Assembly (NCBI GenBank): GCA_026983755.1
Contig: JALSTL010000200.1
Location: 1 to 30,346, forward strand
Length of the DNA: 30,346 nt
Source of the DNA: Melioribacteraceae bacterium
GTDB taxonomy: Bacteria; Bacteroidota; Ignavibacteria; Ignavibacteriales; Melioribacteraceae
Reading direction: 5' to 3'
Both the position numbers and the translations under genes were made by a program. Positions 1-8,207 of this stretch are shown one piece after another. Position 1 is the stretch's first letter, and every line of letters starts with the position of its first letter. Under the pieces are notes generated by a model. It worked only from the letters and a program-made list of their open reading frames with translations. It was not told the DNA's origin and did not search any database.

Positions 1-332
1 CTGTTGGGATTAGCGCTGATAGAGAAAGGAGAAATTGATTTTATTTCCAATCTACCTCCGCTACCCGGATCTGATATAATACTTTGTTCATATTCGGTTC
101 CAACTTGATTGGCAATTTGCTTACCGAAAGAATATTTTTGTGCGGTTTCAAAAACAGCATCCGATTGAACACCGTGTGTTAAGCTGTTACCTATTGAAAC
201 AAATCTTGAAAAATCCACATTGCCGGTATTAACTTTAGCCGGAGCGGTTAATTCCGTTCTGTCTTCACATGCAAAAAGCATAAACAGAGAAAGAACAAAA
301 GTAACTAATATTTTATAATTTAATTTTTTCAC
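1..332 (-). CDS. SGNH/GDSL-hydrolase-like lipoprotein, N-terminal part (cut by window edge)
   Basis: A reading frame on the minus strand starts at a GTG (330-332) preceded by a GGAGGG ribosome site (341-346, 8-nt spacer) and stays open to base 1, giving 110 residues. The N-terminus is basic, then hydrophobic, and ends in a lipobox (LFAC, Cys at about residue 22), so it should be a lipoprotein of the outer membrane or periplasm. After a short Pro/Thr-rich linker comes FVSIGNSLTHG, the block I block of the SGNH/GDSL esterase fold with the nucleophile Ser in a GNSL rather than GDSL setting. It lies 16 nt downstream of the OmpP1 barrel and is probably co-transcribed with it; such pairs are common in Bacteroidota and relatives. 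The substrate is unknown and the C-terminal Asp-His block lies outside the window. Confidence 0.8.
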   Translation of the reverse strand, partial: MKKLNYKILVTFVLSLFMLFACEDRTELTAPAKVNTGNVDFSRFVSIGNSLTHGVQSDAVFETAQKYSFGKQIANQVGTEYEQSIISDPGSGGRLEIKSISPFSISANPN

Positions 333-340
333 TTAAAGTT

Positions 341-346
341 CCCTCC
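341..346 (-). promoter_or_regulatory. Ribosome binding site for the SGNH lipoprotein
   Basis: The minus strand reads GGAGGG 8 nt before the GTG at 330-332. This strong site supports the GTG as the start; no in-frame ATG lies between it and the hydrophobic signal sequence. Confidence 0.7.
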
Positions 347-348
347 AA

Positions 349-1608
349 TTAAAAATTATATGATAAAGTCATTGAAAGTAAATGAGCTGTTGAATTATAA
401 ACCCCGTTCATTGGAGCGATACTATTTGAAATTCCACTGTAACTTTCTTCGGAATTTGTAATTTTTCTTTCATCAAAACGTAAGAACATGTAAGCTATAT
501 CTATGTTAAAATTTTTAGATAATTTATAACCTATTCCGGCGTTAAATCCCAATCTATCGGCATCCGGTAAGGTTGGATCCAATTTTGTATCGTCAACCGG
601 GTTTTTATCATACAAAATACCTGTTCGTAACGCTAATGATTTTGAAAATAAATATTCAACTCCTGCTCTGGCAATAAACGTATTTTTATAATCTCTTACC
701 GAAGATGTGGTGTTCGTACCATCTTGAAATTTGTACTCGTTAAAAGTAACTTTAAGTTTGTCGTAACTTTTCCACCCGACATATTGATAATCCGCCGTAA
801 ACGTAAGGTTTTTATTAGGTTTAATTGCTACTCCAACAGTAGCATTTTCCGGTGTAGTTAATGGTGCTTCAATTGCGCCGTGAGGTAATAAACCGTCGTA
901 TTGCTTAGGTGCTCCTGAAGCTTTTGCATCTCCGGTAAAATCGATACGTACTTCACTTTTGTAAGATATGCCTATGGAAATGGCTTTAGACGGTTTTAAT
1001 AGTAATCCGGCAACAAATCCCGAACCGTTTCCCGTTCCATTTAATTCCAAATAAGCTTCTGCATTGAAAGGAGACAAGTTGGCTTTTTTCCCAATTAAAA
1101 CATCCCCGTATGCAAAAGAATATCCGAAGCCGAGCGATAAGATATCCGATACTTTGTAAGAAGCAATTCCGCTGAAGAAAAATGTTTGTATTTTCGTTTC
1201 TACAGCCATAAATCTTCCTACCCAGTTTTTATCCCACTTTGTTCCAAGTCCGTAATTATTACCAATAGAAAAACCTATAAAAAGCTTATCGTTTATTTGT
1301 TGAGTTAAGCCGAAATGAACCGGATTGAAAATTTGTTTGGTTAATTTTGTTTCGTTAATAGACGGGAATGGACCTCTGAAAGAAGACGAAGGAGAAATAA
1401 GTGTAATTCCTCCTAAAATATTAGTACCGGTTAATTGTGTTATTCCGGCAGGATTAAAATACAATGCGGAAACATCGTTTGCCAAACCGGTAAAAGCTCC
1501 GCCCATAGCCATAGCTTTTGAACCTTGCTCGTTAATTTGAAAACCACTTGCATAATAGTTAGATGCCAAAAACATCAACATAATTGCAATAGTATGTAGT
1601 TTTTTCAC
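349..1608 (-). CDS. OmpP1/FadL-family outer-membrane transport protein
   Basis: This is a beta-barrel outer-membrane channel of the FadL/OmpP1/TodX family, which takes up long-chain fatty acids or other hydrophobic compounds. I chose the GTG at 1606-1608 (419 aa) because AAAGGAGG lies 4 nt upstream and a clean signal peptide follows (basic start, hydrophobic core, YYASG). An upstream ATG at 1650 would add 14 residues encoded across the ribosome site. The mature N-terminus carries the family hallmark: FQINEQGSKAMAMGGA, then an ALYFNPAG hatch segment. The rest alternates polar and aromatic residues as barrel strands do, and the protein ends in YNF, a typical C-terminal barrel signal. It follows accB by 72 nt and precedes the SGNH lipoprotein. 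The substrate cannot be read from sequence. Confidence 0.9.
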   Translation of the reverse strand: MKKLHTIAIMLMFLASNYYASGFQINEQGSKAMAMGGAFTGLANDVSALYFNPAGITQLTGTNILGGITLISPSSSFRGPFPSINETKLTKQIFNPVHFGLTQQINDKLFIGFSIGNNYGLGTKWDKNWVGRFMAVETKIQTFFFSGIASYKVSDILSLGFGYSFAYGDVLIGKKANLSPFNAEAYLELNGTGNGSGFVAGLLLKPSKAISIGISYKSEVRIDFTGDAKASGAPKQYDGLLPHGAIEAPLTTPENATVGVAIKPNKNLTFTADYQYVGWKSYDKLKVTFNEYKFQDGTNTTSSVRDYKNTFIARAGVEYLFSKSLALRTGILYDKNPVDDTKLDPTLPDADRLGFNAGIGYKLSKNFNIDIAYMFLRFDERKITNSEESYSGISNSIAPMNGVYNSTAHLLSMTLSYNF

Positions 1609-1612
1609 ATAA

Positions 1613-1620
1613 CCTCCTTT
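1613..1620 (-). promoter_or_regulatory. Ribosome binding site for the OmpP1/FadL gene
   Basis: The minus strand reads AAAGGAGG with a 4-nt spacer to a GTG. It lies inside the longer ATG-initiated frame and so argues for the downstream GTG start. Confidence 0.65.
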
Positions 1621-1647
1621 TATTTTAGATAAATAATTTTTAATATA

Positions 1648-1655
1648 CAAATTTA
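1648..1655 (-). promoter_or_regulatory. Possible -7 promoter box (TAAATTTG) for the porin/lipoprotein pair
   Basis: The gap between accB and the porin contains TAAATTTG on the minus strand, fitting the TAnnTTTG -7 box known from Bacteroidota sigma-A promoters. No convincing -33 TTTG is seen at the expected distance, so this is tentative. The same octamer occurs upstream of the ExbB gene (8944-8951). Confidence 0.22.
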
Positions 1656-1680
1656 CAACGTAAAAAGAAAAATAGCTTAT

Positions 1681-2181
1681 CTATTCCAATATTATTAGAG
1701 TTTCGTTTTTTTCTACCGAAGTTCCCGTTTTAACCTTTATTTCTTTTATAATTCCGTCTGTCAAACTTTTTAAGTTGTTTTCCATTTTCATAGCTTCCAA
1801 AACCAAAAGAGATTCACCGGTTTTTACTTTTTCTCCTGCTTTCTTATTAACTTTAAGTACCAAACCCGGCATGGGAGATTTTATTATTTTATTACTCTCG
1901 TCTTTATTTAAAGAACCGGTGTGTTCATTTACTTTTTCTTCCAATAAACTTCTTATGTTGCTTTCAAAGTAATGTCCGCCGGTAATAAACGCTCTTTTAC
2001 CGTTTGTTAATTTTGTTGTTGTTATTTGATAAATATTATTTCCGAGTTTTACCTTGTAATTTTTATCGGTAATTTTTTGTATTTCACATTTGACTGTTTT
2101 ACCGTTAATTTTAACTTCGTTAAATTCATCGGAATTAATTATATACTTATTATTTCCAATTTTTGCAACATATTCATTCAT
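1681..2181 (-). CDS. accB: Biotin carboxyl carrier subunit of an acyl-CoA carboxylase
   Basis: This 166-aa protein carries the biotin that shuttles carboxyl groups in an acetyl-, propionyl- or other acyl-CoA carboxylase. The C-terminal 70 residues form the biotinyl/lipoyl domain: a PMPGLV turn at about 103-108 and the biotinylation motif EAMKMEN with target Lys132. The first 95 residues are a variable N-terminal region, longer than a bare carrier, resembling the linker part of propionyl-CoA or oxaloacetate carboxylase alpha chains. Its start overlaps the end of accC by 8 nt, so the two are translationally coupled. Whether the acceptor is acetyl-CoA, propionyl-CoA or pyruvate cannot be decided here because no carboxyltransferase gene is present in the window. 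Confidence 0.9.
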   Translation of the reverse strand: MNEYVAKIGNNKYIINSDEFNEVKINGKTVKCEIQKITDKNYKVKLGNNIYQITTTKLTNGKRAFITGGHYFESNIRSLLEEKVNEHTGSLNKDESNKIIKSPMPGLVLKVNKKAGEKVKTGESLLVLEAMKMENNLKSLTDGIIKEIKVKTGTSVEKNETLIILE

Positions 2182-3667
2182 ATTTCAAACTTTCCCATTG
2201 ATTTAAATGATTGCTTTCCAGCTTTACGGGATGTATTTTATTTTCTTCATTTAACAAGAAAGCTCCTAAAACGGCAATTGCTTTTTCGTAATTAACATTT
2301 GTATTTTTTTGCCATTTCCCGGGTGTTAAAGGAATAAATTTTTTTTCCAAGAAATTATTATCAAAAGAGGAATCTAAAAAGAGTTTATGTTCAAGAATCC
2401 AATAAAAGAAATTAATATTCGTTTTCACTCCTGCAATATGATATTCGCTTAAAGCTCGTTTCATTCTGGTAACGGCATCTTTACGATTATTTGCCCAAGT
2501 AATTAATTTGGCCAACATCGGGTCGTAATAAATTGAAATTTCGGAATTGGTTTGAATTCCTGTATCCAACCTAACTCCCGGTCCGTTCGGTGCTTTTTGA
2601 TATTCCACTTTCCCGATTGAAGGAGCGAAATTATTATCCACATCTTCGGCATAAATTCTGCATTCAATGGCATGTCCGTTTATCTTAATATCTTTTTGTT
2701 TAATATTTAATTTTTTTCCGGAAGCGATATTGATTTGTTCTTTAACGATATCAATTCCCGTAATAAATTCCGTAACCGGATGTTCAACCTGTAACCTTGT
2801 ATTCATTTCCAAGAAGTAAAATCTTTTATTTTCATAAAGGAATTCGATAGTACCTGCATTGTGGTATTTGCATGCTTTAGCAGCATTTATGGCAGCCAAA
2901 GTTATTTTTTTTCTTATTTGATTATTTATTGAACTTGACGGTGCTTCTTCCAATACCTTTTGATGCCTTCTTTGAACTGAACATTCCCGCTCGAATAAAT
3001 GGATATAATTTCCATATTTATCACCAAGTATTTGTACTTCAATATGTTTGGGATGTTCTATAAATTTTTCCACATAAACTTCGGAACTGCCGAATGCTTT
3101 AAGAGACTCGTTTTGAGCTCGTTCAATTGCTTCGGGAAGTTCATTCATTTTATCAACTTTACGCATACCTTTGCCTCCCCCGCCGGCAGAGGCTTTAATC
3201 ATAACCGGAAGCCCAATTTTTTTTACAATTGCTTTTGCTTCTTCCACGGATTTAATTGGTTCTGTTGTGCCGGGAACTATTGGTACTTTGTTTTTTTTCA
3301 TTAATTTTCTGGCCGAAGTTTTATCTCCCATCAATTCTACCGTTGATGCATTCGGACCAATAAATATTATTCCCGCTTTTTCAACTTCTTTAATAAAAGC
3401 CGCATTTTCCGAAAGGAAACCGTATCCGGGGTGAATTGCATCGGCTTTTATTTTTTTTGCCAACTTTATTATCTTTTTGTAATTCAAATAAGAATCGCTT
3501 GCGGGAGATTTTCCAATTAAATACGCTTCATCGGCTTCAACAACATGTAACGCATTTTTATCGGATTCTGAATAAATAACCGCAGAGGTTATATTCATTT
3601 CTTTGCATGCTTTTATAATTCTAACGGCTATTTCACCACGATTGGCAATTAATATTTTTTTTATCAT
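2174..3667 (-). CDS. accC: Biotin carboxylase subunit of an acyl-CoA carboxylase
   Basis: This enzyme uses ATP and bicarbonate to carboxylate biotin on the carrier encoded just downstream. All family blocks are present: KILIANRGEIAVRI at the N-terminus, the Gly-rich ATP loop AGGGGKGMR (161-169), RECSVQRRHQKVLEEAP (227-243) and the catalytic FLEMNTRLQVEHPVTE (285-300, with Arg291). At 497 aa it is about 50 residues longer than a classical AccC. The extra C-terminal tail, together with the separate carrier gene, resembles a propionyl-CoA carboxylase alpha chain split in two. No clear Shine-Dalgarno precedes the ATG; the leader is A/T-rich. The 97-nt gap to mutS2 probably holds its promoter. Confidence 0.93.
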   Translation of the reverse strand: MIKKILIANRGEIAVRIIKACKEMNITSAVIYSESDKNALHVVEADEAYLIGKSPASDSYLNYKKIIKLAKKIKADAIHPGYGFLSENAAFIKEVEKAGIIFIGPNASTVELMGDKTSARKLMKKNKVPIVPGTTEPIKSVEEAKAIVKKIGLPVMIKASAGGGGKGMRKVDKMNELPEAIERAQNESLKAFGSSEVYVEKFIEHPKHIEVQILGDKYGNYIHLFERECSVQRRHQKVLEEAPSSSINNQIRKKITLAAINAAKACKYHNAGTIEFLYENKRFYFLEMNTRLQVEHPVTEFITGIDIVKEQINIASGKKLNIKQKDIKINGHAIECRIYAEDVDNNFAPSIGKVEYQKAPNGPGVRLDTGIQTNSEISIYYDPMLAKLITWANNRKDAVTRMKRALSEYHIAGVKTNINFFYWILEHKLFLDSSFDNNFLEKKFIPLTPGKWQKNTNVNYEKAIAVLGAFLLNEENKIHPVKLESNHLNQWESLKYE

Positions 3668-3764
3668 TTTAGATTTTTTTTATTTAACTACTAAATTATC
3701 AATATTTATATAATATTAAAACAATTTATTTTGCGTAAATAAAAATAATAATTTTAAATAGATG

Positions 3765-6119
3765 TTATTCATCTTTAAGTTGAATTACCGTGGCACCGTA
3801 ACCTCCGGACTTCAGATCTGCAAAATCAAAACTTTTTACCAATTCGTGTTTTTTTAATATTTGATGCACGGTTATTCTTAGCGCTCCGGTACCTTTACCA
3901 TGGATAATGGTTACTTTTTTTAAATTTGCAAGATATGCATCGTCAATAAATTTTATGATTTCAAACTCCGTATCTTCGGGCTTTTGACCTCTAATATCCA
4001 AAGTACTTTGAGTTTCAATTATATTTATTTTCTCTTTTTCATCTTTTATTTCTTTTTTTATTTCTTTAGAAGGAACAAGATTTTTGAGTTTAACTTTAAT
4101 ACGTAAATTACCGGTATCTATTGTTGCAATATTTTTATTTTCTTCTATATTAATAACTTTACCTGTTGTTAGCGAATCTTTTATTTTTACAATATCTCCC
4201 GTATATATTTTTTTGTTTTCGTTATGTTCGTTTAGTTGCTCCGGAATATCTATTTGAGCAATTTCTTTTTTCAGTTTGTTAATTTTATTTTTTTCTTCTT
4301 TTATTATAGATGTTTGGGCGTTACTTTCTTTTATTCTTTTGATTGTATGTTCAAATTGGCTATTCATATTTTTCAAAAAATCTTCGGCTTTGTCTTTTGT
4401 GTCTTTAAGTATTTTTCCTTTTTCTTCTTTAAGTTTTCTATTTTGCTTTTCGTATAGTTTTGTTAGAGATTTAAGTTTTATGTTTTCAATTTCCAACTCG
4501 CTTAATTTTTTAGAAAGTTGCAGCGATTTGTTTTCCAATTCAATAATAAATTGTTCAATTTTTCTTTTATCGGAATTAAGATATTTATCGGCTAATTCAA
4601 GTATGTTATTTTGCAATCCAATTTTTTTTGCAACTTCAAACGCATAACTGGAACCCGGTATTCCTTGCCGAAATTTATAAGAAGGAATTAAATGTCTTAA
4701 ATCGAATTCCATAGATGCATTTTGAAATTCATTAATTTCGGAAGCCAGTATTTTTAAATTTCCGTGATGCGTTGTTGCAATAACTTTTGCATTTTTTCTA
4801 TTTAATGAAATTAAAAAAGCGGAAGCTAAAGCAGTTCCTTCTTCGGGATCTGTTCCCGTACCGATTTCATCAATCAAAACCAAAGAGTTTGAATCTGCTT
4901 GTTCAATTATTTTCTTAATATTTTTCAAATGCGAGCTAAACGTAGATAAATCTTCTTCAATAGATTGTTCGTCTCCGATATCCAACATAATATTATTAAA
5001 AAATATAAAATCGGAATCTGGATGAGCCGGAATATGAATACCGCTTTGTGCCAATACAGAAAGTAAAGCAACGGTTTTTAATACAACTGTTTTACCGCCA
5101 GCATTTGGTCCCGTTATTAAAATTACATTTTTCTCGCCGAATGAGAAATCAAGCGGTATGGTTTTTTCTCTTCCTAATTTTTTTAATAATAGAGGATGTC
5201 TTCCTTCTATTAATATATGTTTTTGATTTTTGTTAAAATTCGGGAATGATCCTATAATTTCCATAGAGTATTTTGCTTTGGCAAAAATTATATCAAGTTG
5301 TGTTAAAGTATTGAAAGAATTTTTAAGCTCTAATGAATGTTGTCCAATCAGTTTTGTAATGTTGCTTAATATTTTTTCTATTTCTCTTTTTTCAGCAAAG
5401 TTTAACGAGAGGATTTCGTTATTAAGTTCCAAAGTAGCTTCCGGTTCTATATAAACTGTTTGTCCGGTATTGGATTCCGAATGGATAAATCCTTTAATAT
5501 GACGTTTGTGTTCGGCCTTAACTGGCAAAACCAAGCGACCGTCTCTTTGTGTAACGTATTCTTCTTGCACAAGATACGATTTACTTAAACTTTTAAGTAT
5601 TTTCGTTATAACATTTTTTAGTTGTTCATTTTTGTTTATAATTTCTTTACGAATTTCTTTCAACTTTTTACTTGCTTTATCACTAATATTTCCGCTGTTA
5701 TCAAAAATTTGTGCAATGGATTTTTCAAACTTCATATTGTTAAAGAGATTTACGGAAAAGTATTTTTGTAAGGTTGATTTATCGGAGAAATTATTCAAAT
5801 AATTTTTAAGTTTACGAGAAACTGAAGCTAGCAGGAGAATGTTTTTTACATCTGTTTTTGAAAGCGTAAAGCCCGAAATTCCACTTTGTGATAATGCTTC
5901 ATTTAAATCGGGTAAAAATTCCAACGGAGGATAATCTGCTTCAATTATAAGGTTTTTTGCTTCGGTTACAAAGTTCCCTTGCATAATTGCTTTTTGCTTA
6001 TCCGAATAAGGAAGTATATTTTGTATTTTAGTTTTACCGTTGTGTGTTGAAGCATAAACGGCAATGCCGGAAAGAATTTTTTGATAACCTAATTTTGTTA
6101 AAGTATTTTTACTTATCAT
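3765..6119 (-). CDS. mutS2: Endonuclease MutS2 (MutS-like ATPase with Smr nuclease domain)
   Basis: MutS2 is a MutS paralogue without the mismatch-recognition domains. In different bacteria it suppresses recombination or rescues collided ribosomes. The 784-aa length is typical. Order of parts: helical lever/clamp region (1-320), ATPase with Walker A GPNAGGKT (337-344) and Walker B VLIDEIGTGTDPEEG (Asp417, Glu418), a long charged coiled-coil (about 510-640), a small beta domain, and a C-terminal Smr domain from LDIRGQ (707) to the HGKGTG nuclease loop (740-745). The Smr motif is intact. It overlaps the CvpA-family gene upstream by 11 nt. Confidence 0.95.
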   Translation of the reverse strand: MISKNTLTKLGYQKILSGIAVYASTHNGKTKIQNILPYSDKQKAIMQGNFVTEAKNLIIEADYPPLEFLPDLNEALSQSGISGFTLSKTDVKNILLLASVSRKLKNYLNNFSDKSTLQKYFSVNLFNNMKFEKSIAQIFDNSGNISDKASKKLKEIRKEIINKNEQLKNVITKILKSLSKSYLVQEEYVTQRDGRLVLPVKAEHKRHIKGFIHSESNTGQTVYIEPEATLELNNEILSLNFAEKREIEKILSNITKLIGQHSLELKNSFNTLTQLDIIFAKAKYSMEIIGSFPNFNKNQKHILIEGRHPLLLKKLGREKTIPLDFSFGEKNVILITGPNAGGKTVVLKTVALLSVLAQSGIHIPAHPDSDFIFFNNIMLDIGDEQSIEEDLSTFSSHLKNIKKIIEQADSNSLVLIDEIGTGTDPEEGTALASAFLISLNRKNAKVIATTHHGNLKILASEINEFQNASMEFDLRHLIPSYKFRQGIPGSSYAFEVAKKIGLQNNILELADKYLNSDKRKIEQFIIELENKSLQLSKKLSELEIENIKLKSLTKLYEKQNRKLKEEKGKILKDTKDKAEDFLKNMNSQFEHTIKRIKESNAQTSIIKEEKNKINKLKKEIAQIDIPEQLNEHNENKKIYTGDIVKIKDSLTTGKVINIEENKNIATIDTGNLRIKVKLKNLVPSKEIKKEIKDEKEKINIIETQSTLDIRGQKPEDTEFEIIKFIDDAYLANLKKVTIIHGKGTGALRITVHQILKKHELVKSFDFADLKSGGYGATVIQLKDE

Positions 6120-6696
6120 TATTATTTAAAGAATCCAAATTTACCGGAGGTTTGGAAAATTTTGTCGGTATTGTATCTCTATCTTTGCTTTTAATATAAT
6201 CTCTTACAAAACCTTCGGGTTTAAAATCCGGTCCAACGAATATTTCGAGTACGGTAGGAAAAATATTATATACGGAAGCATATAGCACGGATTTATTTTT
6301 GTCTATTTCTTTCGGGAAATCGAGCATATTAAGAAATAAAAGCAAGATACTAACTACAAAAGAAATTTGCAATGCTCCGGCTAATCCGCCTAAAAATTTA
6401 TTTATAAATTTATTTACTTTATCTGCCGGATGTATAAGACGTTTTACCAAAGAGGCAACTATTACAATGGTAAAAAATATAATTACCCAAGCAAGTATTT
6501 TTGAAATGTTTATTTCGTTATGAAAATAAGGTGCTAAATTTTGTCCGAACCGATCCGAATATTTAGTGGCTAAAAATATAGCTAATATGAAACCAATTAA
6601 GCCTATTATCTTTCTGATAAGACCGTCTTTGTAACCAAGAATAAAACCAATTAAAATTATAATTAATAAAATGTAATCGATAAAATTCAAAATCAA
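6109..6696 (-). CDS. CvpA-family membrane protein
   Basis: This 195-aa inner-membrane protein belongs to the CvpA family (colicin V production proteins), implicated in envelope homeostasis but of uncertain biochemistry. About four hydrophobic segments are visible: 4-22, 29-45, 65-85 and 100-123. The family features DYILLIIILIGFILGYKDG at the N-terminus and a Gly-rich KFLGGLAGALQ segment before the last helix are clear. The last 70 residues are polar. It sits between yqeY (4-nt overlap) and mutS2 (11-nt overlap); cvpA-mutS2 adjacency is widespread in bacteria, so the three are probably one transcript. Confidence 0.82.
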   Translation of the reverse strand: MILNFIDYILLIIILIGFILGYKDGLIRKIIGLIGFILAIFLATKYSDRFGQNLAPYFHNEINISKILAWVIIFFTIVIVASLVKRLIHPADKVNKFINKFLGGLAGALQISFVVSILLLFLNMLDFPKEIDKNKSVLYASVYNIFPTVLEIFVGPDFKPEGFVRDYIKSKDRDTIPTKFSKPPVNLDSLNNNDK

Positions 6697-7142
6697 TCTC
6701 CCAAAACTTTTTCAACAATTTTTCTGATAATTCCGCCGTCTGCTTTACCTTTAAGATTTTTTATTGCATAGGGCATTAGTTTAGGAAAATCCGCTTTGGT
6801 ATTAGCACCTATTTCCGAAGCAAATTCTTTTACTTTTTCCATAATTTCTTTTTCCGATAGTTGCTTGGGTAAATAAGAAAGTAAGATTTCCAATTCTTGT
6901 TTTTCTTTATCCGCCAAATCATTTCTACCGGCTTTTTCAAATTGTTCAATAGCATCTTTTCTTTTTTTAACGGCGGAACTTAACATTTTAATTTCTTTTT
7001 CGGGCGTTAATTTTTTTCCGTTGCCGGATTTTTCAAATTCCAAAATTAAAGCTCTGATTGAACGAATGGTATTTAATTTTATTTTATCTTTCGATTTCAT
7101 AGCTTCTTTTAAATCGGTATTTATTTTTTCTTTAAGATTCAT
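6693..7142 (-). CDS. YqeY/GatB-tail-like protein
   Basis: This 149-aa soluble protein is a full-length member of the YqeY family, which resembles the C-terminal tRNA-binding tail of GatB, the aminoacyl-tRNA amidotransferase subunit. Visible landmarks are the N-terminal IKLNTIRSIRALI helix, the SAVKKRKDAIEQFEKAGRNDLADKE block, LSYLPKQLSE, and the C-terminal KGKADGGIIRKIVEKVL segment (family consensus GKADGKLV). The function is not firmly established; a tRNA-linked role is inferred from the fold. It heads the yqeY-cvpA-mutS2 operon and has no recognisable Shine-Dalgarno. Confidence 0.85.
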   Translation of the reverse strand: MNLKEKINTDLKEAMKSKDKIKLNTIRSIRALILEFEKSGNGKKLTPEKEIKMLSSAVKKRKDAIEQFEKAGRNDLADKEKQELEILLSYLPKQLSEKEIMEKVKEFASEIGANTKADFPKLMPYAIKNLKGKADGGIIRKIVEKVLGD

Positions 7143-7167
7143 GTTAAAATTCCGAAATAATTTATTT

Positions 7168-7203
7168 AAAAAAAAAGCAGGTTATAAAATATATAACCCG
7201 CTT
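7168..7203 (-). terminator. Rho-independent terminator after the ExbB-ExbD-ExbD operon
   Basis: On the minus strand AAGCGGGTTATA (7203-7192) pairs with TATAACCTGCTT (7186-7175) as a 12-bp stem with one mismatch and a short AT loop, followed by a run of T residues (down to 7168). It lies just downstream of the last exbD and separates that operon from yqeY-cvpA-mutS2. There is no T run on the plus side, so it works in one direction only. Confidence 0.8.
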
Positions 7204-7224
7204 AAAAAATAAAAACAATTAATT

Positions 7225-7635
7225 TTATTTCGGCATTGCAGAATAGTTAATTCTCAATGCATCCGCTTTTCTTAGATTTTGTTGAATATCGGTTACCAAA
7301 CCCATGTTGGAGTTTTTATCGATTCTTAAAGAAACAATAACATTGGGCAAAGCAACTCTTTTATCGTACATAATTTTTTCTATGGCACCAACTTTAACAA
7401 TATTATCGTCAACTTGTATTTTACCGTTATTTCCAACCCAGATATAAGAAACAAGTCTTTTATTTTCAATTTTCTCAACCGCTTTTGCTTCGGGCAGAGT
7501 AAATTTAACAAATATTTCCTGTTCCCTAAGTGTAGTAGCAACCATGAAAAACAAAAGTAGCATGAAAATAATATCGGGCATTGAAGCCGTTGGTATTTCT
7601 TGTTTTACGTCTGCGCGTCTTTTTTCAAATTTCAT
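7225..7635 (-). CDS. exbD: ExbD/TolR-family energy transduction protein (second copy)
   Basis: This 136-aa ExbD-family protein would form the periplasmic arm of a proton-driven motor with the ExbB homologue upstream. It has a short basic cytoplasmic start, a single membrane helix (about 21-38) with the essential Asp at its mouth (SMPDIIFML, Asp21), and a periplasmic domain ending in the usual alpha/beta fold. A short AAAGGA lies before the ATG. It is 20 nt downstream of another exbD of different sequence, so the operon encodes two ExbD types that may form a heteromeric stator. No TonB gene follows. Confidence 0.9.
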   Translation of the reverse strand: MKFEKRRADVKQEIPTASMPDIIFMLLLFFMVATTLREQEIFVKFTLPEAKAVEKIENKRLVSYIWVGNNGKIQVDDNIVKVGAIEKIMYDKRVALPNVIVSLRIDKNSNMGLVTDIQQNLRKADALRINYSAMPK

Positions 7636-7655
7636 GACAATCCTTTTTCTTCTTT

Positions 7656-8180
7656 CTATTTGTTTATTTTTTCAGGTTCGGCAATTGAAATAATAATTGG
7701 TATTTTTTCTTTTAACTCTTTATGTTGTTCTTCTGTAACTTTATCTCTTTTTTTACCCCATTTATTCATTGCATATTCATCCCTAACGGTATAAAATGCA
7801 TCTTTTACTTGATCCAAAGCTTGAATATAAAGGTTATAATTGGTTTTTCTATCGGTCTTAATGGAGACCACCAATTTTTTCTTTTTGGGTAAATTAATTT
7901 TACTTCTGATTCTTTCTTTTAATGTTTCACCTATTTGAGGTATAGAAATAATCTCTCCATTTAACAAAACGTCTCCGTTTTCGTTAATCAAAAGAGCGGC
8001 AAGTCTATCTTTAGACATTGGTACAACATCTCCTTCAACTTTAGGAGGTAAAGTTAAACCGATACCCGTATCGACATCAATATTGGTTGTAACCAAAAAG
8101 AAAAGGAGTAAAAGAAAAGTAATATCAGCCATAGAACTGGCAGAAAATTCTCCGCCTTCTCGTTTTTTTCTTTTAATCAT
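7656..8180 (-). CDS. exbD: ExbD/TolR-family energy transduction protein (first copy)
   Basis: This 174-aa ExbD has the same plan as its downstream neighbour: basic start KRKKREGGEF, then one membrane helix with the conserved Asp (SSMADITFLL, Asp19) and a periplasmic domain. The periplasmic domain is longer and more lysine-rich, and the tail (about 140-174) has an extra charged segment plus a hydrophobic IPIIISIAEPEK end that the other copy lacks. It lies 27 nt after the ExbB gene. The two copies are too different to be a recent tandem duplication. Confidence 0.9.
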   Translation of the reverse strand: MIKRKKREGGEFSASSMADITFLLLLFFLVTTNIDVDTGIGLTLPPKVEGDVVPMSKDRLAALLINENGDVLLNGEIISIPQIGETLKERIRSKINLPKKKKLVVSIKTDRKTNYNLYIQALDQVKDAFYTVRDEYAMNKWGKKRDKVTEEQHKELKEKIPIIISIAEPEKINK

Positions 8181-8207
8181 AATTTATTCTCAATTTTTCG
8201 AATTTTA

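Noticed and set aside
4276..4647. 123-codon plus-strand frame inside mutS2
   Set aside because: It is antisense to the coiled-coil part of mutS2; the Ser/Phe-rich composition is what the complement of Lys/Glu codons gives.
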